Origin: Terriglobales bacterium
Lineage (GTDB): Bacteria; Acidobacteriota; Terriglobia; Bryobacterales; Bryobacteraceae
Direction: 5' to 3'
Assembly (NCBI GenBank): GCA_027485675.1
Contig: JAIXQP010000022.1
Coordinates: 124,001-188,000, forward strand
DNA: 64,000 nucleotides
Part shown: in pieces, positions 49,747 through 57,289 of the stretch
Numbering within the stretch: position 1 is the first letter of the stretch
Layout: each line of letters opens with the position of its first letter
Made by a program: the position numbers and the translations under genes
The notes under the pieces: model-generated
What the model saw: the letters and a program-made list of their open reading frames with translations, nothing else
Told to the model about the DNA's origin: nothing
Databases searched by the model: none

Positions 49747-50928
49747 ATGCTCACTTCGCCATCGCGGTGGGTCCTTTGCGGCTTCCTGCTGGCGGGGACG
49801 ACGATCAACTACCTGGATCGCCAGACGCTCAGTCTGCTCGCGCCGATGATGCGCGAAGAGCTGAACCTCAACAACGAGAAGTTGGGCCTCCTGTTTTCCT
49901 TTTTCTATTACGCCTACATGTTGTCGCAGTTTGTCGTCGGCGGATTAATCGACCGGCGGAATCTGCGGTGGTGCTACGGCGGCGCCGTGCTGCTCTGGTC
50001 TCTGGTGGGGCTGCTGACCGCCTTCACCACCGGCTTTGCCAGTCTGGCGATCTTCCGGATTCTGCTGGGCATCACCGAGGCCCCCAATTGGCCCGGCGCC
50101 TTGAAGATCGTCTCGCGGGCGCTCCCTGAAAAAGAACGGCCCATGGGGAACGGCATCTTCACGAGCGGCCAAAGCGTAGGGGCCTTACTCGCCCCGATCC
50201 TGATTCTCACCGTAGCGCAGGCCGCCGGCTGGTGGATGGGCTTTGCCGCGGTCGGCCTGCTGGGCGTCGTCTGGTTTGCCGCCTGGGTCTGGTATACCAG
50301 CCGCCCCGAATTCGCCGCCATTTGGCCCCCCGTTCCGGCCGCGGGCGTGGTGGCCAGCTATACCGCCATTCTCCGCTCCAAAGCCTTCTGGTGTGTCGTC
50401 GTCATCACCAGCACCGTGAACCCCATTCTCTACTTCAACGTGAACTGGCTGCCCACCTACTTCAACCAGCAGCGCGGCATGGCCGCGGGTTCGGACGAAA
50501 TGAAGTGGATCCTCACCGTAATCTTCCTCGCCCTCGATCTGGGTTACATTGTCTTCGGATTCGCCTGCATGCGGCTGCCGCGGACGCTCGTCTTCAGCGC
50601 CGCCACGCTGCTCGTCGCCTTCGCCGCCGGGGTGCCCGCCGCCACCGGACGGACCGAACTGATCGCCCTGCTCGCGGTCTCCAACTTCGGACTCGGCATG
50701 TGGATGGCGATGTACCTCACCTTTACCCAGGAGATCTCGAAAGACTCGATCTCGACCGCCATGGGGCTGCTCGGAGGCACCGGCAGCCTCGCCGGCGCCA
50801 TCGTGATGTGGCTCGTGGGCGTAACCACGGAGCGAACCCATTCCTTCGACCTGCCGCTGTACGCCATTGCCGGGGCGATTGCGCTAACCTGGATAGCCGG
50901 AATGACGCTGCAGCGGGGGAAAGCATGA
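49747..50928 (+). CDS. MFS transporter, hexuronate/anion symporter-like
   Basis: A 393-residue facilitator with about twelve helices. INYLDRQTLSLLAPMMREEL, GGLIDRRNLRW, LLGITEAPNWPGALKIVSRA, RPMGNGIFTSGQSVGALLAP and WLPTYFNQQRGM match the ACS family members such as ExuT that import sugar acids. It is divergent from the HAD/DUF1549 operon and co-transcribed with the peptidase below (ATGA overlap). No sugar-acid catabolic genes are nearby. Confidence 0.88.
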   Translation: MLTSPSRWVLCGFLLAGTTINYLDRQTLSLLAPMMREELNLNNEKLGLLFSFFYYAYMLSQFVVGGLIDRRNLRWCYGGAVLLWSLVGLLTAFTTGFASLAIFRILLGITEAPNWPGALKIVSRALPEKERPMGNGIFTSGQSVGALLAPILILTVAQAAGWWMGFAAVGLLGVVWFAAWVWYTSRPEFAAIWPPVPAAGVVASYTAILRSKAFWCVVVITSTVNPILYFNVNWLPTYFNQQRGMAAGSDEMKWILTVIFLALDLGYIVFGFACMRLPRTLVFSAATLLVAFAAGVPAATGRTELIALLAVSNFGLGMWMAMYLTFTQEISKDSISTAMGLLGGTGSLAGAIVMWLVGVTTERTHSFDLPLYAIAGAIALTWIAGMTLQRGKA

Positions 50929-51755
50929 GACTGGCGCTTGGGTTCGTCCTTGGTTCGGTGCTGTGGGCGCAGGAGCCGTACTCCTACTCTCGCGCCGGGG
51001 CGGCCGAAGACGTCCAGCGGCCCGGACGCGGCGGTTGCGTGCTGATGGGCGGCAGCCGCGACGTCGCCGCGGCCTTCGCCTGGATGATCGAACGGAGCGG
51101 AAACGGCGACTTTCTCGTCCTGCGTGCCGCCGGCACCGATGCCTATAACCCCTTCGTTCTCGAACAGGGCCCGGCCAACTCCGCGGCCACCTTAATCGTC
51201 AGAACGCGGGAGGCCGCCGCCGATCCGTTCGTCGTCGCAAAGATCCGGCAGGCGGAGGCGATCTTTTTCGCCGGCGGCGATCAATGGAACTATATCCGGC
51301 TGTGGAAAGGCACCCCGCTCGCCGCGGCGGTACAGGAACGCATCGACGCCGGCATGCCCGTGGGCGGCACCAGCGCCGGGCTGGCCGTGTTGGGTCAACA
51401 CTACTTTTCCGCCGAGTTCGACACCATCACCTCAGCCGAGGCGGAAGCCGACCCGGCCAGCAAGAAGATCACCCTGGGCCGCGACTTTCTGCGCGTGCCC
51501 CACCTCGAAGACGTCATCACCGATAGCCATTTCAGCGAGCGTAAGCGGCAGGGCCGATTAGCCGTGTTCCTGCGCCGCATCGGGGGGGCAGAGATCCTTG
51601 GTCTGGGCATCGATGAGAAGACCGCCGTCCTGCTCGAACCGGACGGCCAGGCCCGCGTGGTCGGAGCGGGAAGCGCGCATCTTTATCGCAACGGTGGGCC
51701 GCCCCGGAGCTACGCCCCCGGGGCGGCGCTATCACTTCGGAAGCCGCGCGTATAA
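50925..51755 (+). CDS. Exported cyanophycinase-like S51 peptidase
   Basis: A 276-residue S51-family serine hydrolase with signal peptide MRLALGFVLGSVLWAQ. GGCVLMGGSRD opens the fold; the nucleophile is Ser150 in GGTSAGLAVLG, with FFAGGDQWNYI before it and VITDSHFSERKRQGRLAVF after it supplying the His. Cyanophycinases cleave the Asp-Arg storage polymer to dipeptides; exported versions occur in bacteria that feed on cyanophycin released by others. No cyanophycin synthetase is near, so use of external polymer or another peptide is possible. The start overlaps the MFS stop (ATGA), so the transporter may handle its products. Confidence 0.87.
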   Translation: MRLALGFVLGSVLWAQEPYSYSRAGAAEDVQRPGRGGCVLMGGSRDVAAAFAWMIERSGNGDFLVLRAAGTDAYNPFVLEQGPANSAATLIVRTREAAADPFVVAKIRQAEAIFFAGGDQWNYIRLWKGTPLAAAVQERIDAGMPVGGTSAGLAVLGQHYFSAEFDTITSAEAEADPASKKITLGRDFLRVPHLEDVITDSHFSERKRQGRLAVFLRRIGGAEILGLGIDEKTAVLLEPDGQARVVGAGSAHLYRNGGPPRSYAPGAALSLRKPRV

Positions 51756-51920
51756 CCACTCGAAGGACTCGGCGGCCCGCTGAGCCAACATATCGAAATT
51801 CGACCAGAGGACGTCGAAGCTGGAGACGAAGTCAGAGGCGTATTGGAACAACGCATCAACTCCGCCTGTGGATTGGGAGAGAGAGGATAGGAAATTTTGC
51901 GATAGGTGTAACCAGGGCAT
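51732..51920 (-). CDS. Small uncharacterised protein, 62 residues, with strong ribosome-binding site
   Basis: A short frame from ATG 51920 (MPWLHLSQNFLSSLSQSTGG) ending ARLPK. The ATG is preceded at six bases by GGAGG (51927-51931), one of the best Shine-Dalgarno sequences in the window, which is the main reason to call it. The product is rich in Trp, Phe, Ser and Leu and could form one amphipathic helix; no signal peptide or cysteine is present. Codon use is less GC-rich at third positions than in neighbours. It overlaps the convergent peptidase end by 24 bases. No homologous family is recognised; it could also be a chance frame. Confidence 0.45.
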   Translation of the reverse strand: MPWLHLSQNFLSSLSQSTGGVDALFQYASDFVSSFDVLWSNFDMLAQRAAESFEWLYARLPK

Positions 51921-51978
51921 CGTAAACCTCCACGCCAAAAACTAAGCAATCCACCTGCCAAACGAATAGGCCTCATTT

Positions 51979-51994
51979 CGGTAGGGTACTACCG
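51979..51994. terminator. Hairpin in the gap downstream of the LssY_C gene
   Basis: CGGTAG and CTACCG around loop GGTA, 45 bases past the end of the LssY_C gene on the minus strand. No T-tract follows, so termination strength is uncertain. A second imperfect palindrome lies at about 52002-52017 (TGCC, GATATC core, GGCA). Confidence 0.3.
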
Positions 51995-52038
51995 CTTTCG
52001 CTGCCCGATATCAGGCACCTTGGCCCATTTCCGCCAGC

Positions 52039-54231
52039 CTAAAACGTGAACGCGAAGCCCAGGCTCAGCCGCTGCTGCGCAATCTTGCCGCGCTCGAGAC
52101 GCTCCGGCAGGATCTGCGGCTCGAGCGACTTCCGGAGCAGGTCTGGCCGGGGGCTGCACGTATTGCGGTAGTCAAAGCGCAGGGTCCAGTGCGGGCTCAC
52201 CCGGTAGCGGACCCCGCCACCCATCTGCAGACCCGTTTGAAAGATGCCCCCTCCTTCGAGTGGGGGCACGCTGCCGAAGCTATACGCGGCGCGGAACATG
52301 CCAACGTTATTCATGCCGAAACGAAAGAGGCCGCGGGCACCCGTAAACGGCGCGTCCGTCAGGTGGACCAACTGCAATACCGGACCCACCGCAAAGTAAG
52401 GCCGCCAGCGGCTCTCCTTGGGGCGCAAGTGCACCAACGCGTTGTAGCTGAACTGGCGGGTCAGAAAACCGCTGCGCTGTTCCACCACGCTCGCCACCCC
52501 ATCCAGATCCATCTTGAAATCGCCTCGCTGATAGCCAAACCCAAGCTCATGGGAGAACCAGCGAAACTGATTCACCGTAACCGCGCCCCCCAACGCGAAT
52601 GCCGGCACCACCCGTTTGGCGGCCCGCAACGTCATCACCTGATCCGGGTGGTGCGGCTGCGCAATGCGGAGACCTTCGGCCCCAATCGAGGAACTGCTGA
52701 AGATCATCAGCCCGGCCTGTAGGCTGAGCTCCACCAAGGGCGGCGCCCAGGTCGCGGGATCGCCGGCGAGCTTTGGCTTCTTCGGGGCGGTGCCGATGAT
52801 CGTGGGCCCGGCCTGGGGCTGGAAGGTGGTCTTCGCCCGGCGATAGTGCCGGAAGCCCTGGGTCAGGATCGAAGCGCCCTGATACCACAGGCTGCCCCGG
52901 TAGATATCGTTGCGGAAGGTCAACACGGTTTGCCGGGCGATGCGCACCGCGCGGTTCCCCCGATGGGGACCGGGGGCGGCGGCCACCGGCTCATCGAACC
53001 GCTTGCCATGCAGGCAGTCGTTGAAGACCAGCACGGCGGCCTGCCGGTCCGTGATGAGGGTCTGGCCCGTGGCGTTGAACGGCTGCTCCGGCACCCAGGG
53101 CCGCGGCACGTTCCCCACCGCCTCGACGCAGCCGGTGAACAGCAAATCATTGACGACCTTCCCGCGCTCCCGGTCGATGTTTTCATCAATCACATGAGTG
53201 AACAGGTCCCGCCCCCGGGAGAAATTAATGCTGATGTCCTGGGTGGCGGCAGCCGTAAACAGGGGCCGGTCCAACCAGCGCTCCCGCGTCGAATACACGC
53301 GAAGATGATGCCGTTTGGCGAAGGTGTTCAGCGCCTTGGCCCAAGCCTGCGCGGGCGGCTGATCGTCCAGCAGCAGAAGCGACATCGGCGCCTCTCTATA
53401 CTCCTGATTTTCGGCCATGGCGCGGAGTGTGCGGTAGCGGGTTGCCGAGTTGATCTCCTCCGGCACCTGCCAGCCCGCCGCCAGAAACGCCCGTTCGATC
53501 GCCGCGGCCTCTCCCGCGAAAATCAGGTTCGTAATGTCGGATTCCAATTGGCGCTCGGCCGTGCGGGTTCGATACGGCAGACGAGCCAGCAGTTCGGTGG
53601 GCAGCGGCTCCGGCAGCCCGAACAGCGGCGGCGGAAGCGGGGCCAAGCTCACCGGCTGCAACAGTTCGACGAGCAGTTCCGTACCCGCCTGCAGCCGGAT
53701 CTCGGGTTCGGAAAAGCGCAGGAGCGTCGAAAACGCGGCCGTCGAAAAAGCCAGTGCGATGGGATCCACCGCGGCCAGCGACGTCAACAGACCCGCCGCC
53801 CGGAAGCCCGGCGTATTCGTCGAACGGATCCCGCGAATGCGTCCCGCGCTGTCCACCCGCTCGCGGGCGTTATCAATCGTCACCACCTGCGACTGAATCA
53901 CGAGCCGTTCCTGCTGGCTCAGTTCAATCTCGGTGAACCGCAACGTGAGCATCGCCGTCTCGCGGACAAAACCCACCCCCACCCGGCGCACCTCGGCCAC
54001 CTCGCCCCACACCCGCGCCCCCGTCGGGATCCGGTCCAGCCCATCCACCCGGAACGGCGCAATCAGCACCGCCTGCACCCGGTCCCCCACCTTCGAGGAG
54101 TACGAGTTCACCTCCTGCTGCAGCCGCAATTCCAAACAATTCTCTCGCGGGCGCCCCACCACCTCCCCTGGCAAAAGCCCGGCGGCGAAAACAAGCAGCG
54201 GCGCAAGGAGTTTGGACAAGTGACTTAGCAT
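52039..54231 (-). CDS. LssY_C-domain protein with C-terminal outer-membrane barrel
   Basis: A 730-residue exported protein. Signal MLSHLSKLLAPLLVFAAGLL; an N-terminal beta domain (about 30-130: VNSYSSKVGDRVQAVLIAPF, IPTGARVWGEVAEVRR) like those regulating surface-layer or TrbI-type proteins; a Gly/Ala-rich hydrophobic part; an LssY C-terminal domain (about 225-400: SDITNLIFAGEAAAIERAFL, LRVYSTRERWLDRPLFTAAA, FTHVIDENIDRERGKVVNDL); and from about 510 strands such as WRPYFAVGPVLQLVHL and VRYRVSPHWTLRFDYRN, ending QRLSLGFAFTF, as in outer-membrane barrels. LssY_C is usually attached to PAP2 phosphatases, so this fusion is unusual. It is divergent from the FHA gene, with 17 bases between starts. 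Confidence 0.72.
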   Translation of the reverse strand: MLSHLSKLLAPLLVFAAGLLPGEVVGRPRENCLELRLQQEVNSYSSKVGDRVQAVLIAPFRVDGLDRIPTGARVWGEVAEVRRVGVGFVRETAMLTLRFTEIELSQQERLVIQSQVVTIDNARERVDSAGRIRGIRSTNTPGFRAAGLLTSLAAVDPIALAFSTAAFSTLLRFSEPEIRLQAGTELLVELLQPVSLAPLPPPLFGLPEPLPTELLARLPYRTRTAERQLESDITNLIFAGEAAAIERAFLAAGWQVPEEINSATRYRTLRAMAENQEYREAPMSLLLLDDQPPAQAWAKALNTFAKRHHLRVYSTRERWLDRPLFTAAATQDISINFSRGRDLFTHVIDENIDRERGKVVNDLLFTGCVEAVGNVPRPWVPEQPFNATGQTLITDRQAAVLVFNDCLHGKRFDEPVAAAPGPHRGNRAVRIARQTVLTFRNDIYRGSLWYQGASILTQGFRHYRRAKTTFQPQAGPTIIGTAPKKPKLAGDPATWAPPLVELSLQAGLMIFSSSSIGAEGLRIAQPHHPDQVMTLRAAKRVVPAFALGGAVTVNQFRWFSHELGFGYQRGDFKMDLDGVASVVEQRSGFLTRQFSYNALVHLRPKESRWRPYFAVGPVLQLVHLTDAPFTGARGLFRFGMNNVGMFRAAYSFGSVPPLEGGGIFQTGLQMGGGVRYRVSPHWTLRFDYRNTCSPRPDLLRKSLEPQILPERLERGKIAQQRLSLGFAFTF

Positions 54232-54235
54232 ATCG

Positions 54236-54242
54236 CAAGATA
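54236..54242. promoter_or_regulatory. Candidate two-way -10 region between LssY_C and FHA genes
   Basis: TATCTT on the minus strand (54242-54237) is five bases before ATG 54231, and CAAGAT on the plus strand (54236-54241) is seven bases before ATG 54249. Matches are weaker (4 and 3 of 6), but the 17-base gap leaves no room for other promoters unless they lie inside the genes. Confidence 0.4.
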
Positions 54243-54248
54243 GAGACG

Positions 54249-55688
54249 ATGAGTTCCGTGCCAATTCTCCGGGTGCACACCGGGTCCGATGCGAGCAACG
54301 TGCAAACCTGGCGATTTCAATCGACCTTTCACATTGGCCGGTCCGATGAATGCGAGCTGAAGATCGCCGACGGCCACATCAGCCGCAAACACGCCATCGT
54401 CTCGTTTCGGGAAGGCCAATGGTGGGTCCAGGATCTCAACAGCGCCAACGGGATCCTCGTCAACGGAGAACGGATTCCCGGCGCGCCCGTGGCGCCTAAC
54501 CTGACCGTTCGACTCGGTCTCGAAGGCCCCTGGGTTTGGTTCGAACTGGAGCAACCGGCCGCCCCCGCCGCCCCCGCTCCAGCGGCCCATCCCGACGCGG
54601 CCCCCAGCCACACCATGGTGCTCAAGCAGTACACCGAAAAGTACCTGACGCCCGGCGGCAAGGATGAAGTCGTCGGTCAACAGACGATGATGATCCGCAG
54701 CGCCTTCCAACGCGTCCAAAAGAAGCAGCGCTCGAAGTTCGCTATCGCCCTGGGCGGCGTGGCCCTGGTGGCCTGCGGCATCGCCGGCTATGCCTACTAC
54801 CAGCACCGGCAGTTGAGCGAACGCAAGGCCCTCGCCCAGGAGCTCTTCTATCAGATGAAGGCCCTCGACGTCGACATCGCGAATGTCCGTTCCGAGAACG
54901 TCGCGCAGTACCGCGCTCGCCGCATGGAGATGGAGAAGAACTACGAAAAGTTCCTCACCACGCTCAAGGTCTACGACCCGAAAATGAGCGAGCAGGAGCG
55001 GCTCATCATGCGCGTCTCCCGCGTCTTCGGCGAATGCGAACTCGACATGCCTCCCGGCTTCAAGGAAGAGGTCGAGAACTACATCAAGAAGTGGCAGGGC
55101 TCCGGCCGCTACAAGGCCGCGGTCACCCGCGCCAAAGAAAACGGCTACACGCCCCGCATCGCCAACCAATTGCTCAGCCAGGGCCTGCCCCCGCAGTTCT
55201 TCTATCTCGCCATGCAGGAGAGCAACTTCGACCCCTTCATCAGCGGCCCGGAAACCTACATGGGCATCGCCAAGGGCATGTGGCAGTTCATTCCCGAAAC
55301 CGGCGCCAAGTATGGCCTCCAGATCGGCCCCCTCGCCGACATGCGCCGCCCGGATACGAGCGACGACCGGCATAACTGGGAAAAAGCCACGGTCGCCGCC
55401 TCCCGCTATCTCAAGGACCTCTACTCCACCGACGCCCTCGCCAGCGGCTTATTGGTCATGGCTTCCTACAACTGGGGCGAAGGCCGCGTCATCAAACGCA
55501 TCAAGAGCCTGCCCGGCAACGCCCGCGAACGCAACTTCTGGCGGCTCCTCACCGAGTACCGATCCGACATCCCCCAGGAGACCTACGACTACGTGTTCTA
55601 CATCGTTTCCGCCGCCGTAATCGGCGAAAACCCGCGCCTGTTCGGCTTCGACTTCGATAACCCGCTCGCCGATCTGGAGAAGCGCTAG
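54249..55688 (+). CDS. FHA domain-membrane helix-lytic transglycosylase fusion
   Basis: A 479-residue protein of uncommon layout. A cytoplasmic FHA domain (about 20-95) with HIGRSDECELKI, HISRKHAIV and DLNSANGILVNG would read phosphothreonine peptides. A Pro/Ala linker and a basic stretch (QKKQRSK) precede one membrane helix (about 163-186), then a helical region and an SLT lytic transglycosylase domain (about 290-470) with catalytic Glu324 in MQESNFDP, GMWQFIPETG and ASYNWGEGRVIKRI, as in MltD. It should cut peptidoglycan in the periplasm while sensing kinase signals inside. The gene is followed by Fpg with a TAGTG overlap. Confidence 0.88.
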   Translation: MSSVPILRVHTGSDASNVQTWRFQSTFHIGRSDECELKIADGHISRKHAIVSFREGQWWVQDLNSANGILVNGERIPGAPVAPNLTVRLGLEGPWVWFELEQPAAPAAPAPAAHPDAAPSHTMVLKQYTEKYLTPGGKDEVVGQQTMMIRSAFQRVQKKQRSKFAIALGGVALVACGIAGYAYYQHRQLSERKALAQELFYQMKALDVDIANVRSENVAQYRARRMEMEKNYEKFLTTLKVYDPKMSEQERLIMRVSRVFGECELDMPPGFKEEVENYIKKWQGSGRYKAAVTRAKENGYTPRIANQLLSQGLPPQFFYLAMQESNFDPFISGPETYMGIAKGMWQFIPETGAKYGLQIGPLADMRRPDTSDDRHNWEKATVAASRYLKDLYSTDALASGLLVMASYNWGEGRVIKRIKSLPGNARERNFWRLLTEYRSDIPQETYDYVFYIVSAAVIGENPRLFGFDFDNPLADLEKR

Positions 55689-56497
55689 TGCCCGAACTGC
55701 CCGAGGCGGAGTACATGGTCCGCCGCCTGGTCGAGTGTGCGCCGACCACCCGCATTCGCGAAGTCACCATCCTCCGCCCCAGCCTCATCGCCCCACAATC
55801 CCCGGACGAACTCATCGCCACTGTCGAAGGCCGCAAGGTCCTCGGCTACGCCCGCCGCGCCAAAAACGTCCTCCTGCATCTCGATAAAGGCTGGACCCTC
55901 CGCGTCCAACTCGGCATGACCGGCCACTTCTTCTGGATCCCCGACTCACGGACACTCCCCCGCTTCACCCGCGTCTGGTTCGCGCTCCCCGGCGGCGCCG
56001 CCTTCGTCTTTGAAGATTCGCGCACCTTCGGCAACGTCCACGTCCACCGCACCGACGAACTGCCCACCGTCTTCGCCGCCTACGGCCCCGAACCCCTCGA
56101 CGACGCCTTCACCTGGCAGCACCTGAAAGCCAGCGCCGCCCGCGCCAAAGGCCCCGTCAAGCCCTTCCTGCTCGATCAATCGAAGGTGGTGGGCCTGGGC
56201 AACATCTGGGCCGCCGAAAGCCTGTTCACCGCCCGCATCGCACCAGACCGGCCCCTGCCCGCCCTCACCGATCCCGAGTGGAAGGCTCTCCACAAAGCCA
56301 TTCGCAAAACACTCTCTGGCGCCATCGCCAATACCTTCCGCGTCACGGCTTCCGCCGAAGAGTTCCCCGAAGCGGACCTGCTCGCCTGCTTCGTCTACGG
56401 CCGCTCGGGCGAACCCTGCCGCCGCTGCCGGGAACCCATCCTCCGCTTCGTGCAGGCCGGCCGCAGCACCTTCCATTGCCCCCGCTGCCAGCAGTAA
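55688..56497 (+). CDS. Fpg/Nei-family DNA glycosylase
   Basis: A 269-residue formamidopyrimidine-DNA glycosylase/AP lyase that excises oxidised bases. N-terminal Pro2-Glu3 (PELPEAE) form the active site; note PEAE in place of the usual PEVE. Lys in RRAKNVLLHL, GMTGHF, KPFLLDQSKVVGLGNIWAAE (helix-two-turn-helix) and a C-terminal zinc finger (CRRCREPILRF...CPRC, about 243-268) are all present. It could be Fpg or Nei. The GTG start overlaps the FHA gene stop by one base (TAGTG), so a repair enzyme is coupled to a cell-wall gene. Confidence 0.92.
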   Translation: MPELPEAEYMVRRLVECAPTTRIREVTILRPSLIAPQSPDELIATVEGRKVLGYARRAKNVLLHLDKGWTLRVQLGMTGHFFWIPDSRTLPRFTRVWFALPGGAAFVFEDSRTFGNVHVHRTDELPTVFAAYGPEPLDDAFTWQHLKASAARAKGPVKPFLLDQSKVVGLGNIWAAESLFTARIAPDRPLPALTDPEWKALHKAIRKTLSGAIANTFRVTASAEEFPEADLLACFVYGRSGEPCRRCREPILRFVQAGRSTFHCPRCQQ

Positions 56498-56512
56498 GTG
56501 CCACAATCGGGC

Positions 56513-57289
56513 ATGCGAGTTTTTCTGGCCCTGCTGTTTCCCCTCCTCGGCTGGGGCGCCTGCAAAGAGGTCCGCGTCCTGACCTATAACATTCACCACG
56601 GCGAAGGCATCGATGGCAAATTCGACCTCGAACGCATCGCCAAGGTAATTCGTCAAAGCCGCGCCGACATCGTCGCCTTACAGGAAGTGGACCAACGCAC
56701 CAGGCGCATCGGCGGCGTCGATACGCTCGCCGAACTCGCCCGCCTGACCCAGCGGCAGCCGGTCTTCGGCAAGTCCATGAGCTACGATGGCGGCGAGTAC
56801 GGCAACGCCCTCCTCGTGCGCGGCGAAATCCTCCGCCACAGCGTCCACGCGATCCCCACCACGCCCAACCGCGAGCCCCGCTCCATCCTACGCGCCGAAA
56901 TCAAGCTCCAGAACTGCGCCCAGCCCATTCTCATGATGGCGACCCATTGGGATCACCAGTCGCAGCCCGACCGGCTCGCTGGCGCAGAACTGGCCAATAA
57001 ACTGGCCATCGCCTCACCCGACCTCCCGGCCATCCTGGCGGGCGACTTCAACGCCAATCCCACCAACTCCGCCGTCAAAATGCTCAGCGGAACCTGGATG
57101 ATCTCCGGCGCCGGCGCCGAACTCCATACCTTCCCCGTCGAACAGCCCAAGGTGCAGATCGACTACATCCTCACCCGCCCCGCCTCCGCCTGGACCCTTC
57201 GCGACGCCAAGGTGCTACCCGAAATCCTCGCCAGCGACCACCGGCCGCTACTGGCGACCTTGCGCCTCAACGACGTACGCCTCCACTAA
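56513..57289 (+). CDS. Secreted endonuclease/exonuclease/phosphatase-family protein
   Basis: A 258-residue EEP-fold enzyme with signal peptide MRVFLALLFPLLGWG. Metal and catalytic residues appear in RVLTYNIHHGEG (Asn), IVALQEVDQR (Glu), MMATHWDHQ (His), AGDFNANP (Asp/Asn) and LASDHRPLLATL (Asp/His). Substrates in this family range from DNA to phosphoinositides and lipids; the exported form argues for an extracellular substrate. ATG 56513 carries the signal peptide and follows CACAAT (56502-56507) by five bases. Its last 42 bases overlap the convergent esterase gene. Confidence 0.88.
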   Translation: MRVFLALLFPLLGWGACKEVRVLTYNIHHGEGIDGKFDLERIAKVIRQSRADIVALQEVDQRTRRIGGVDTLAELARLTQRQPVFGKSMSYDGGEYGNALLVRGEILRHSVHAIPTTPNREPRSILRAEIKLQNCAQPILMMATHWDHQSQPDRLAGAELANKLAIASPDLPAILAGDFNANPTNSAVKMLSGTWMISGAGAELHTFPVEQPKVQIDYILTRPASAWTLRDAKVLPEILASDHRPLLATLRLNDVRLH

